NCBI GenBank assembly: GCA_963717985.1
Contig: CAVQYC010000003.1
Location: forward strand, 1 to 64,000
Length of the DNA: 64,000 nt
Source: BOG-1155 sp963717985
Lineage (GTDB): Bacteria; Desulfobacterota; Syntrophorhabdia; Syntrophorhabdales; WCHB1-27
Reading direction: 5' to 3'
Below, piece after piece: positions 16,506 through 26,300 of the stretch. The notes beneath the pieces are model-generated. The model ran no database searches. It was not told the origin of the DNA and was given only the letters and a program-made list of their open reading frames with translations. Numbering within the stretch: position 1 is the first letter of the stretch; every line of letters begins with the position of its first letter. The position numbers and the translations under genes were made by a program.

Positions 16506-17963
16506 TTACTTTTTCTTCAACATGGAAGCAAATTGCAGGTCCTGGACCACCATGTCGAAGCTCGCTTTCCGGCCTTCTTTCCTCTCCCTCTCCGCCAATT
16601 TTTCTCTGTGGTATTCCTTCACTTCTTTCGGCAAAGGAACGTTTCCCGTATCGAAATACCTGACCGCGTTTTCTGCATCACGCATGACCATGACCTTTCC
16701 TTTGTTCTGTTTCCAGGGGGTCAACATTGTGTCTATCCACCCGGCCTCGACCCCTTTACACATGCCCACTGCCATATCGCCATCACCGGCCTCCAGGCAT
16801 TTCTCCATTATTGCCCTTACTTCCATTTCTATCATTAGTCCTTCGAGCCTTAGTTTCTCGCTGTCGGCAATTTTCTGGGTCCCCATCAGGGTAAGGAGAT
16901 GTTTTGCGATCCTGACGGACATGGCCATGCCTTCCTTTGTGGGGGTTGCAAACGCTTCATCCTGGCATTTCAAAATAACGCCGGTGATGCCGCCCATGAT
17001 GGCAATTACGGCGTTCCACGCAATCATTGCGTTCGCTTCTTCTGCCCGTGCAGGCCAGGCGCCCAGAAATGGAAAGGCCCCTGTAAAGAACGCAATATCT
17101 TTGTAGCCGAAGCGCTCGCAATACTCGCGGCAGAGCTTTTCAGTTACCCGGATCATTGCGATATCCTGGATCATGTTCATGTTGAGCCCATGCTCAAGGA
17201 ACTGGTATTTCACCCCCTGCTCGGCGGCGAGCAGGGATTCGGAGACGCAGACGAACGATCGATATCCGGCACTGTCATATCCGGTGAGGTTGCAGGGGTT
17301 ATGCGGACATTCCGGCACGCCGTTTTCCGTGTATATCGCGGCCAGTCTGGCTTCGTACTGGTTGATCCTGATTTCTTCCTCCAGAGATATATCCTTGCAG
17401 TGGGCTATAACTTCCTGAAGCGATCGTGTATTGCACGCATTCCAGCCGGCAGCCAATGCAATTTCCGAGGCCAGTCGTCCATCTTCATCGGTTGAGTTAA
17501 GAGTGAGGGGCACCCGGGTTGCCTTTTTTATCCGCCTCGCCTCTTCGACTCCGAAATTAACGATGGGCCAGCCGTTCAACATGGACATGCCTTCCTTCCG
17601 GCTTCGCTCGATCCCGTCGGCCGCCCTCTTGTAATCGTTCTTTCGCGTATAAGAGTCAGAGTAGATATTCCAGATACCGTTGGGCGCCAAATCCGATTCC
17701 TCTTCCACATATCTGAGGCCATCTATTACATATTCGGTGAGGGCCCGTCCGAACTGCGGAAACAGCACATGCGTCCCCTTATCTTTCGCCTCCTTGAGTT
17801 TGAGAGCGTGGCTTTTACCCTGGGACAATTCTTTAGCCGCAGCGATACACTCGTCCAGATTTTCGACCCCTTTTCCCGTTTCCCATTGCGTCAGCACCTC
17901 TTCCTTTCGTATCTTGAAAAACTGATCGTCGGGCAGCCTCTTATTTCTGATTTGCTCGGTCAT
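16506..17963 (-). CDS. glmE: methylaspartate (glutamate) mutase, catalytic E subunit
   Basis: The TIM-barrel subunit of B12-dependent glutamate mutase, about 485 residues. Family-typical segments include PQFGRALTEYVIDGLRYVEE, WNIYSDSYTRKNDYKRA, GWPIVNFGVEEARRI, PLTLNSTDEDGRLASEIALA and QYEARLAAIYTENGVPECPH. The frame opens at 18017, but ATG 17963 (MTEQIRNKRL..) has the ribosome site GAGGGGAGACGAA and matches the family start. Gene order is glmE-glmS-glmL. Methylaspartate ammonia-lyase, the usual next enzyme of the methylaspartate pathway, is absent from the window, so the product's fate is unclear. Confidence 0.93.
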   Translation of the reverse strand: MTEQIRNKRLPDDQFFKIRKEEVLTQWETGKGVENLDECIAAAKELSQGKSHALKLKEAKDKGTHVLFPQFGRALTEYVIDGLRYVEEESDLAPNGIWNIYSDSYTRKNDYKRAADGIERSRKEGMSMLNGWPIVNFGVEEARRIKKATRVPLTLNSTDEDGRLASEIALAAGWNACNTRSLQEVIAHCKDISLEEEIRINQYEARLAAIYTENGVPECPHNPCNLTGYDSAGYRSFVCVSESLLAAEQGVKYQFLEHGLNMNMIQDIAMIRVTEKLCREYCERFGYKDIAFFTGAFPFLGAWPARAEEANAMIAWNAVIAIMGGITGVILKCQDEAFATPTKEGMAMSVRIAKHLLTLMGTQKIADSEKLRLEGLMIEMEVRAIMEKCLEAGDGDMAVGMCKGVEAGWIDTMLTPWKQNKGKVMVMRDAENAVRYFDTGNVPLPKEVKEYHREKLAERERKEGRKASFDMVVQDLQFASMLKKK

Positions 17964-18053
17964 TTCGTCTCCCCTCTTTCCGACACCCCTTTGCATCGCC
18001 CCTGCCTTGCTGTTCACCTTCGGATGGTTATTTTACCGGTATGTGCGCCCGCA

Positions 18054-18096
18054 TCTATAATTAAACCGACCAATCGGATTAACCTGACCGGTAGGT
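18054..18096 (-). promoter_or_regulatory. glmE promoter with two TetR-operator-like palindromes
   Basis: On the minus strand a -10 TATAGA (18054-18059) and a weak -35 TTAATC (18077-18082) are 17 bases apart and drive toward glmE. Overlapping and upstream of the -35 are two imperfect palindromes of the ACCRACYGGTYGGT type used by TetR proteins: ACCGACCAATCGGA (18065-18078) and ACCTGACCGGTAGGT (18082-18096). Repressor binding there would block the promoter. The assignment to the TetR gene at 11932-12570 is inference. Confidence 0.5.
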
Positions 18097-18340
18097 TTTA
18101 TTTAATGCTTATCCACGGCCATTGTCAAGACAATAAAGTTTGTGGGAACTGCGACGTAATCGGTAAGCTCGCTCGGTTTCGTGAGAATTTCGGCCGGAAC
18201 GATGATTTTTTCTATGTCAGGATTCGAGATTGCATCACTTCGTTGGCATTGGCCCCTGGTACGCCAACTACGAGAAAGCACAGAGGGGCGTTCGGGCTCG
18301 CGCGAGTCTCGTTCTTGGCAAAACGGGTCATAAATAGTTA

Positions 18341-18349
18341 TGTTATAAT
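18341..18349 (+). promoter_or_regulatory. extended -10 promoter for nifU-nifS
   Basis: TGTTATAAT contains an extended -10 (TG one base before a perfect TATAAT at 18344-18349), about 120 bases ahead of nifU in an AT-rich patch. No good -35 is seen at 17 bases; TTGGCA at 18315-18320 is too far. The 450-base region 18018-18468 otherwise holds only the divergent glm promoter. Confidence 0.4.
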
Positions 18350-18468
18350 ACTATTCGCTCTATTAGGGTTTAAGGTCTGTGAAACGGCTCCAAAACGCGG
18401 AAATGCATGGCTCTCTCAGGATCTATATCAAAAAAGGGGTTGCCCCTAAAAGCAGATGAGGTGAAGAT

Positions 18469-19305
18469 ATGTGGGAGTACACGGACAAAGTCAAAGAACA
18501 TTTTCTCAACCCCCACAACGTGGGTGAGGTTGAAAATCCTGACGGTGTTGCTGAGGTCGGCTCCATAGCGTGCGGCGATGCCCTCAAGTTCTCTTTCAAG
18601 CTGGATGAGAACAAAAGGATTCAGGAGGCCAAATTCAAGACCTTCGGGTGCGCCAGCGCCATTGCCTCGGCGTCTGCCCTGACGGAAATCGTGAAAGGAA
18701 TGACGCTCGAGGAGGCCCAGCGGGTGACGAACAAGAACATCGCAGACTACCTCGGCGGTCTGCCGGAAGAAAAGATGCATTGTTCCGTTCTCGGACAACA
18801 GGCCCTTGAAAAGTCGATCGAGAATTACCGTGGGGCGCCTGTAAAAGAGCCCGGTGAGGAGATCATATGCGAGTGCTTCGGCGTAACAGACAGAGAAATT
18901 GAAAGGGCTGTGAGGGAGAACCGACTCACCACGGTGGAACAGGTGACCAATTACACCAAGGCCGGCGGCGGGTGCGGAAACTGTCACGAAAAAATCCGCG
19001 CGATCATTGACAGGGTATCTGCCTCGGCTGAATTGGTCACGGCGCCGGCAACCAAACCCAGGCTCTCAAATCTGAAAAAGATCAGGCTCATCGAAGAGGT
19101 CATGGAACGAGAGATAAGGCCATCCCTGAGACACGACGGCGGCGACATAGAACTGATCGACGTCATCGGCGATCGAGTCATTGTGGCCACACGGGGTACG
19201 TGCGCCGTGTGCCAGGCCTCACAGGTAACACTCAAGGGTTTTGTGGAATCGAGGCTCAGGGAGCTGGTCGCACCGGAGCTCATCGTTGAGGAGGAATCCC
19301 GATGA
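18469..19305 (+). CDS. nifU: NifU-type Fe-S cluster assembly scaffold
   Basis: A full three-domain NifU of 278 residues. The N-terminal IscU-like scaffold (1-125) has its three cysteines in SIACGDALKF, KTFGCASAIA and KMHCSVLG. The central [2Fe-2S] domain (about 135-185) has CECFG and GGGCGNCHEKI. The C-terminal NifU domain (about 205-275) has RGTCAVCQASQVTL with the CXXC that carries a transient [4Fe-4S] cluster. It overlaps nifS by four bases (ATGA), so the pair is translationally coupled. In anaerobes lacking Isc or Suf this pair often serves general Fe-S assembly. No nitrogenase gene is present here. Confidence 0.95.
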   Translation: MWEYTDKVKEHFLNPHNVGEVENPDGVAEVGSIACGDALKFSFKLDENKRIQEAKFKTFGCASAIASASALTEIVKGMTLEEAQRVTNKNIADYLGGLPEEKMHCSVLGQQALEKSIENYRGAPVKEPGEEIICECFGVTDREIERAVRENRLTTVEQVTNYTKAGGGCGNCHEKIRAIIDRVSASAELVTAPATKPRLSNLKKIRLIEEVMEREIRPSLRHDGGDIELIDVIGDRVIVATRGTCAVCQASQVTLKGFVESRLRELVAPELIVEEESR

Positions 19306-20477
19306 AAACCATCTATCTCGACAACAACGCCACCACGCGGGTCGCACCCGAGGTCATGGAGGCCCTTGTCCCCTACCTCGGAGAGTACTACGGAAACCCC
19401 TCCAGCATGCACTCTTTCGGGGGCCAGGTCTCAAGGAAGCTGAGGGAGGCACGGGAGCAGGTGGCCGCGCTCCTTGGCGCAGAATCCGACGAGATCATTT
19501 TCACGAGCTGCGGCACGGAAAGCGACAGTACCGCAGTAATGTCGGCCCTCAATGTCAATCCGGGGAAGCGTCATATAGTCACCAGCAGGGTGGAGCACCC
19601 GGCGATCAAGGCCCTTTGCGAGCGGTTGGGGAAGGAGGGATACTACGTCACCGAGGTCCCTGTCGACAGCGAGGGAAACCTCGATATGGATGAATACAGG
19701 AAGAGCCTTACCTCTGATACGGCGCTGGTCAGCCTTATGTGGGCCAACAACGAGACCGGGGTAATCTTCCCTGTTGAAGAGGCGGCCGCTACAGCCAGGG
19801 AAAAGGGAATTCTCTTTCATACCGATGCGGTGCAGACAGTGGGAAAGATTCCGGTCAACATGAAGGAGAATGCCATCGACATGCTCTCCCTCTCCGGGCA
19901 CAAGCTTCACGCACCCAAAGGCATAGGGGTTCTTTACGTGCGCAAGGGAACACCCTTTTCCCCTTTCCTCATCGGGGGCCACCAGGAAAAAGGCAGGCGG
20001 GGCGGGACCGAGAACACCCCGAGCATCATAGGGCTGGGAAAGGCATCCGAGCTCGCCGCCCAAAATCTGGAGACCGAGAACACGCGTGTGCGGCACCTTC
20101 GCGACAAGCTTGAGGACGCTCTTCTTAAACTGGTCCCTTTCTGCCGCGTGAACGGGAACCGTAGTGCCCGTCTTCCCAACACCACCAATATCAGCTTTGA
20201 GTTTATTGAGGGCGAGGGGATTCTCCTTCTCCTTGACCAGTTTGGCATCTGTGCCTCTTCCGGCTCCGCCTGTACCTCCGGATCCCTACAGCCGTCTCAC
20301 GTCCTGCGGGCCATGGGGGTTCCCTTCACCATGGCACACGGCTCTATCAGGTTCAGTCTCAGCGTATACACCACGGGGGAAGAGATTGACGCCGTCATCG
20401 AGAAGCTCCCGCCCATCATTGAGCGATTGCGTGATCTTTCCCCCTACTGGGGAGAGAACCGGGCTTGCACCGTTTAG
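19302..20477 (+). CDS. nifS: NifS/IscS-type cysteine desulfurase
   Basis: A 391-residue PLP enzyme that removes sulfur from L-cysteine and passes it to NifU. Visible are the N-terminal YLDNNATTRVAPEV, the PLP lysine in LSLSGHKLHAPKGIG, the GGHQEKGRRGGTENTPSI loop and the active cysteine region CASSGSACTSGSLQPSHVL. Length is normal. It is the second gene of the nifUS operon, with its ATG inside the nifU stop overlap. Confidence 0.95.
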   Translation: MKTIYLDNNATTRVAPEVMEALVPYLGEYYGNPSSMHSFGGQVSRKLREAREQVAALLGAESDEIIFTSCGTESDSTAVMSALNVNPGKRHIVTSRVEHPAIKALCERLGKEGYYVTEVPVDSEGNLDMDEYRKSLTSDTALVSLMWANNETGVIFPVEEAAATAREKGILFHTDAVQTVGKIPVNMKENAIDMLSLSGHKLHAPKGIGVLYVRKGTPFSPFLIGGHQEKGRRGGTENTPSIIGLGKASELAAQNLETENTRVRHLRDKLEDALLKLVPFCRVNGNRSARLPNTTNISFEFIEGEGILLLLDQFGICASSGSACTSGSLQPSHVLRAMGVPFTMAHGSIRFSLSVYTTGEEIDAVIEKLPPIIERLRDLSPYWGENRACTV

Positions 20478-20541
20478 GGAAATAGGGCATCGGGCCCTTG
20501 ACCACAAACGGATCCCAATTTATTAAGGCGGGGCTACCCTC

Positions 20542-21015
20542 TTGGTCTTGTCAATGTTTTCAAGGAAGTGTCTCGGAAGGTTTGCCGCTATGCCCATCTC
20601 AGTTAATGTTGTCTATATATTTCAACATCAGGGGGTAATTTATTTGGAGGAAAGGGCGCCATCACCCGGTTTATCTCCCACTGGAAGAAAGAACGGGGAG
20701 GCTGACGCCACGGACTGCGCCCTCGCGACGCGCCATAATCGAGTTGCTCTTAAAGGCAAGCTCAATCTTGTCAGCGAGCGATTCGACAATGTCACGGTGG
20801 CGCTTCTCGATGACAAGGGATGCCCAATACTCAAACAAACGATCAGCGGTCCCTTTGGCAGTCCCCGCACCGGCGCGGTGAGCGCGGTCGAGTCCCTCGC
20901 CGGCCCGTTCTTCGACCTCTACAGAAAGGCAAAGCGATTCGTTCAAGGCGGCAAGTGTGAGGTCTTCTATAGCGGCGCCGTGCAGCACCGGGCGCTCTGC
21001 GGCAACTGCCCATAG
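20542..21015 (+). CDS. hypothetical protein, Cys-containing C-terminus
   Basis: I do not recognise this protein. The frame of up to 157 residues shows strong third-position G/C preference in its last 90 codons, supporting coding on this strand: LKGKLNLVSERFDNVTVALL onward to the end YSGAVQHRALCGNCP with a CXXC. The first 60 residues look less protein-like and the start is uncertain; a TTG near 20645 or the ATG at 20590 are options. The competing minus-strand frame has poorer codon use. Confidence 0.4.
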   Translation: MVLSMFSRKCLGRFAAMPISVNVVYIFQHQGVIYLEERAPSPGLSPTGRKNGEADATDCALATRHNRVALKGKLNLVSERFDNVTVALLDDKGCPILKQTISGPFGSPRTGAVSAVESLAGPFFDLYRKAKRFVQGGKCEVFYSGAVQHRALCGNCP

Positions 21016-21139
21016 AAGCGCCGCCGCTCACGCCCGACCAAGCACCGCCCTACGGTCTCGTGCCCGGCGCAGGTGCTGTGTTGGGGAAAGTTTGTGGCAA
21101 TGAAAAATTACTAATTAGTGGCGAGGAGGCTGAAAAGCA

Positions 21140-21520
21140 ATGGACGATTTTCTGAACCGCATAGTCGAGAATCTCATCGGCCGCGTAAGCGGACCGCTAA
21201 GATTCCGACTCATCCTTCAGCCGATCATGGCTGCCATTTTCGCTGTCCGTGCGGGTCTGATGGATGCCAAAGAAGGTCGGCCGCCTTATTTCTGGGCCCT
21301 CTTTACCCACACGGCTGAAAGACGACAACTCTTAAAAGACGGATGGAAGTCCGTGGGTCGCGTCTTCATCCTCGCAATCGTGATTGACGCGGTCTACCAG
21401 TTTATTGTCTGTCGATGTTTTTATCCTGGAGAGGCCTTGATTGTGGCCTTCGTCCTGGCCATTGTCCCCTATCTTTTGATCCGTGGACCTCTGAGTCGCA
21501 TTACGCGACGCAAATCATGA
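21140..21520 (+). CDS. small integral membrane protein, unknown
   Basis: 126 residues with an N-terminal amphipathic part and two to three hydrophobic helices: ILQPIMAAIFAVRAGL, FILAIVIDAVYQFIV and ALIVAFVLAIVPYLLI. The ribosome site is GGAGGCTGAAAAGCA before ATG. It starts the plus-strand run that continues into the DUF202 protein, the radical SAM enzyme and the AsmA-like protein, and may be part of an envelope operon. No function can be assigned. Confidence 0.7.
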   Translation: MDDFLNRIVENLIGRVSGPLRFRLILQPIMAAIFAVRAGLMDAKEGRPPYFWALFTHTAERRQLLKDGWKSVGRVFILAIVIDAVYQFIVCRCFYPGEALIVAFVLAIVPYLLIRGPLSRITRRKS

Positions 21521-21587
21521 GGGTTCAAAGAGTTAAGCATTCAATGCGTCTACTGTGCCAGATCGAGATAGAGAATGGAGGAGGCAG

Positions 21588-22013
21588 ATGAGTCAAGAAG
21601 TGTTGAAGGAAACGCGTGGTGACATTGCGACGAAGCTTGCCCACGAACGGACGAGCGCTGCTACGACGCGGACCCGCATGGCTGCCGAGCGAACGTTGAT
21701 GGCCTGGATTCGGACATCGCTTTCAATGATCAGCTTTGGGTTCACCATCCTGAAACTCTTCGAGTTCCTCCAAGAATCTCAGGGGCCTCTTGGCAAATTT
21801 CATGGCCAAAGAGCGCAGCACCTTGGTCTGGTCCTGATCAGTCTCGGGACACTGATCTTGATTCCCGCAATTTTTCAAAACCATAGCCTGATGAAAAGGT
21901 TGAGTATCCTGGATGGAAAATCCTCATGGTCTCTCTCACTGGTTGTTGCCATCCTGGTGGGCGGCTTCGGCCTTTTTGCTTTTGCGAGCAGCATTTTTAG
22001 ATGGTTCTTTTGA
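21588..22013 (+). CDS. DUF202 family membrane protein
   Basis: About 141 residues. The N-terminus holds the DUF202 signature TRTRMAAERTLMAWIRTSLS, followed by three predicted membrane helices (MISFGFTILKLFEFL; LGLVLISLGTLILIPAIF; LSLVVAILVGGFGLFAFAS). The frame opens at GTG 21555, but ATG 21588 has a strong GGAGGAGG site. Its stop directly abuts the ATG of the sulfatase-maturase gene (TGAATG), so they are probably co-transcribed. Function unknown. Confidence 0.82.
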   Translation: MSQEVLKETRGDIATKLAHERTSAATTRTRMAAERTLMAWIRTSLSMISFGFTILKLFEFLQESQGPLGKFHGQRAQHLGLVLISLGTLILIPAIFQNHSLMKRLSILDGKSSWSLSLVVAILVGGFGLFAFASSIFRWFF

Positions 22014-23303
22014 ATGGAAGCCCCGCGCGCTTTTCACATCATGGCGAAGCCAACGGGCTCGGCTTGCAACCTGAACTGCGACTACTGTTTTTTCTTGAAG
22101 AAGGAGAGACTCTTTCCGGGAAGCAATTTCCGGATGTCTGATGAAGTCCATGAGTCCTACATCCGGCAGCTTCTCGAAGCCCATCGGGTCCCCTCGATCA
22201 CCATCGCCTGGCAGGGAGGCGAGCCGACGCTGATGGGGCTCGATTTTTTCCGGCGCTCCATGGAGCTTCAAAAAAAGTATCAGAAGCCCGGCACCAGGAT
22301 TGAGAACACCTTTCAGACCAACGGCGTCCTCCTCAACGACGAATGGTGTCGATTCTTTCACGAAAACAACTTCCTTATCGGTCTGAGTCTGGATGGCCCC
22401 AAGGAACTTCACGATTTCTACCGGAAAGACAAAGGGGGGCATGGAACCTTTGACCGGGTCGTGAGAGCCGCCCGGCTTCTCCAGAAACACAAGGTTGAGT
22501 TCAATATCTTATGCACAGTCAATTCGAAAAACGCCGATCACCCCCTGGACGCCTATCGGTTCTTCCGCGATCAACTTGGTGCCCATTATCTTCAATTCAT
22601 TCCGATTGTGGAGCGAATCAATGAGAACGGGGAGACCGGCTTCCAGGAAGGAAACAGGGTCACGCACCGGTCAGTTAGGCCGGACCAGTGGGGGCGTTTC
22701 CTGATTAAGATCTTCGCCGAGTGGGTGACGAGAGATGTTGGCCACACATTTGTCCTCAACTTCGATGGCGCGCTGGCGGGCTGGCTCGGCAGGGCGGGGA
22801 CTGTCTGCATCTTCGGGCCTACGTGCGGTCTGGGCATGGCTCTGGAACACAACGGCGATCTCTATTCTTGTGACCACTTCGTCGAGCCGAATTACTACCT
22901 GGGAAACATCCTCAAAACACCCATGATCGAACTTGCGGCCTCGGAGAAGCAGAGAAAGTTCGGGCAGGATAAGACAAATACGCTTCCCCGGTACTGCCGG
23001 CAATGCGAAGTCTTGCATATCTGTAACGGGGAGTGTCCTAAGAACCGTTTCATCGAAACGCCCGACGGTGAACCAGGGCTGAACTACCTCTGCGAGGGTT
23101 ACAAGACATTTTTTGGACAAGCCGATCGTCCCATGAAGATCATGGCCGACCTGATCCGGAAAGGCAAGCCGGCCGAGGAAGTCATGAAGGTCATGGGAAC
23201 GGAAGAGAAAGGCAGTAACGAGAGGGTATCACAGAAACCCGGCCGAAATGAGCCGTGCTTCTGTGGGAGCGGACTAAAGTTCAAGAAGTGTCATGGAAAG
23301 TGA
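22014..23303 (+). CDS. anaerobic sulfatase-maturating radical SAM enzyme with SEC-C tail
   Basis: A 429-residue anSME-type enzyme that oxidises a Cys (or Ser) in nascent sulfatases to formylglycine using S-adenosylmethionine. The radical SAM cluster motif is C18-NLN-C22-DY-C25. The SPASM auxiliary cluster region is CIFGPTCGLGMALEHNGDLY, SCDHFVEPNYYLGNI, then CRQCEVLHICNGECPKNRF and CEGY. The last 19 residues, NEPCFCGSGLKFKKCHGK, are a SEC-C zinc motif, an addition not needed for the family's activity. Two Cys-type sulfatases occur 14-20 kb downstream and are plausible substrates. The AsmA-like gene begins 89 bases after its stop. Confidence 0.9.
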   Translation: MEAPRAFHIMAKPTGSACNLNCDYCFFLKKERLFPGSNFRMSDEVHESYIRQLLEAHRVPSITIAWQGGEPTLMGLDFFRRSMELQKKYQKPGTRIENTFQTNGVLLNDEWCRFFHENNFLIGLSLDGPKELHDFYRKDKGGHGTFDRVVRAARLLQKHKVEFNILCTVNSKNADHPLDAYRFFRDQLGAHYLQFIPIVERINENGETGFQEGNRVTHRSVRPDQWGRFLIKIFAEWVTRDVGHTFVLNFDGALAGWLGRAGTVCIFGPTCGLGMALEHNGDLYSCDHFVEPNYYLGNILKTPMIELAASEKQRKFGQDKTNTLPRYCRQCEVLHICNGECPKNRFIETPDGEPGLNYLCEGYKTFFGQADRPMKIMADLIRKGKPAEEVMKVMGTEEKGSNERVSQKPGRNEPCFCGSGLKFKKCHGK

Positions 23304-23392
23304 GAGAGGCACGTGAGCAGTCAGGGGTTCCGGCCGTTACGAATAATGACGGCCGATATTCGAATTTCTGCAAAAGAGAGCCGGAGGCGTCG

Positions 23393-26300
23393 ATGAGGCA
23401 CTACGTAAAACCGATTCTCTGGATCGCGGCAGCTTCAGGAGCGGTGTCGGCACTCCTCGTCATCTTGCTTTTTCTCGCGCCTCTCCTGATTAATCTGGAG
23501 CCGGCTAAAGAGCGGGTTGTCACCGATATCTCGCGGGCAATAGGTGGGAGATTAGACGCCCGGAGTATCGATCTGCATTATTTCCCGCACCCTTCTATCA
23601 CACTCCATTCAGGAAGGGTAGTGGTCCCCGAAATAACCTCGGGAACGTTCGATTCTCTGTCGATCTATCCTGAGATTAGCATGCTTCTCCATGGAAAGAT
23701 TCGGATTGCGCGGCTTGCCCTTGAACGTCCCGACATGCAGATGAGCCTGCCGGACCTTGAGAAGATGGAGGGACCGAAGCAACTTTCTTTGAAGGCGATC
23801 GACGATGGAGTGGCATCTGTTGTAGCGAAGGTCGCATCCCAAGCGCCCGGTCTTAGTGTATCTATCGAAAAAGGAAGCCTCACTCTCCTCACGCAGAATA
23901 GGTTCGTTTTCCGGTTCCACGACATCGATGGCCGTGCGAGTCTCCATGGGAAACGACTCAGGATTGCCCTCGGCTGCAACTCGAACGTCTGGAAAAATGC
24001 CTCTCTCGCCATATGGTTAAAGCCCGGCGAGTTTCAAGGTGCAGGGCGTCTTCAATTGACTCAACTCAGACCCGATCTGATTGCTCAGAACCTTCTTCCG
24101 CTCTCGGAGCCTCGTGTTGAAGACGCGGAGGTAAACCTGAGTCTTAGCTTTGGGGCCGATGGCGTAAAGCTTGGTCACGCTGAATTTCAGTCTGACGTGC
24201 CAAGCGCAACCCTGCGGAAAGGTCAGCAAATCCTGACCATAAAAAAGGTGAATGTGAAGGGAACGGTGCATCAGCGTGGCGCTCGCACCATAGTTTCCGT
24301 CACCGAACTCGATAGCGTTTACCCTCAACTGGCAATTTCGGGCAAGCTTAGCGCCGATCAGGCTTCATCTCAAACCAGCGTGGAACTCAATTCGAGCGAA
24401 GTGGACGTGGAATCCGTACGCAGAACGGTTCTGTTTTTGGCCGGCCGAGTACCGGCTGTTCGGTCAGTCTTTGAAATCCTGAAAAAAGGCAGAGTGCCGG
24501 AGCTGAACCTGACGTCCCGCGGAAGTACTATTCATGATCTGGCAAGAGAAGAGAACATTGTCATTAAGGGCAGCATCACCGGAGGAAACATCTTTCTTCC
24601 GGACCAGCGCCTCGACCTGGAGGACGTCAAAGGAATTGCCACGATTTCACGCGGTATCTTCGAAGGGAAAAATATCGGGGCCCGGCTCGGCAGTGCACAC
24701 GGAACGAAGGGGCTATTGCGGTTCGACTTAAAAGGCAAGACTGTGCCGTTCCATCTCGATATCGCAGTCAATGCCGATGCGGCCGAACTCCCGCCCTATC
24801 TTAAAGCTCTAGTAGAAGACGAGACGTTCATAAGAGAGCTTGACCTCATCAAGGAGGTTCGGGGAGACGTGTCCGGAAGGCTCGTCCTGGATCGGCGCGC
24901 AAGCGGAACCCAGGTAAGCGTCGACGTTCAAGCTTTCAGCGTTCATGCACTTTATCAGAGGTTTCCCTATCCCCTGGAGATGCATGGAAAGTTCTCGTAC
25001 GATCAGCCCACGGCAACAATTATGCTAGAGGACGTATCGGGAAAGGCGGGAAAGTCCTCTTTTTCTCAGCTTTCCGGCCAGCTAAGCTTCGAAAAGGAGC
25101 CCTATCTGGGAGTCACCTCCGCCGCAGGCGTAATCGTCCTCGATGAGATATGCCCCTGGCTTTCCTCGTTTGAATTAGTGAAGGGGGGTCTCGAAAGATT
25201 CGGCGCCGTGAAGGGCATTGTCAAACTCGATGCCCTGGGCGCAAAAGGTCCGCTTGCCCGACCTGCTGCTTGGCAGTTTAAGATAAAAGGGCATATGGAA
25301 AATGTTGCAGTCGCCGCGCCGGGGTTCCCAGGAACGGTCGAAGTGAAAAGAGGGAACTTCGAAGCCGGACGGGAGCAACTTTCTCTTTCTGATTTCGACG
25401 TCCGCTTCCAGGACGCATCGTTGATGATTTCGGGAGTCCTGAATCATTCTCTCGAGGGACTTGACAGGGCAGATCTATCATTACAGGGGGAGATGGGAAA
25501 GTTGTCGGTCCTACGGGTATCCGAGCTTATTCATTTGCCCCACGAGGCCAGAATCCGTTCACCCTTGTCTGTATCCCACACGCATTTATTGTGGGAAAGG
25601 AATGGCAAGACATCGTTCTCGGGGAATTTGGGGGTGAAACGCGGGCCCGAGATCTCCGTTGACGTTCTATCTAAACGCGATGAACTACTGGTGAAGCAGT
25701 TGGCCATCCGTGATGCGAGATCAAATGCCTCCCTATCTTTCCATCAAAAGGGGAGGGAATTCGACCTCACTTTCAACGGAATCCTGCGTGGAGCGACTAT
25801 AGACGAACTCTTAGAGAAAAACGAAATTCTTACGGATTGGATAAAGGGCAATCTGTCAACTCGCATCATTCTCGATCAACCATTTAACTCCATGGCTCAG
25901 GGAACGCTCCAGGGGGCTGGTCTGAATTGCCCTTGGAGTGGCGTGGGCCCCATGCGGATTGGCACGTTTTCTCTTAATGCACAAGATAATCTCTTCACGG
26001 TAGAATCGAACCTCCTTGTTCAGGGACATAGTTTGAGAGCGAAAGGCAAGGTGGATTTTTTGGCTGATGGATTCGTATTCGATATGAACCTTGTCACAGA
26101 TGGCCTTGATCTAGACCAACTCATTACGCAAGTGCGGGACAAGAACGTAGATGGGGTTTCCCGTACCTTGCCTCTAAAAGGGATCCTGAGGATAGAGCCG
26201 GAGTATGTGAAATACGGTCGGTTCACATGGCGTCCGGTGCGTGCCAATCTTACCTTCGATCCTCGAACGACAACTATAACAATCACGAAGGCCGATATGT

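Noticed and set aside
18469..20477. evidence for nitrogen fixation
   Set aside because: NifU/NifS-type proteins serve general Fe-S assembly in many anaerobes and no nitrogenase gene is in the window.
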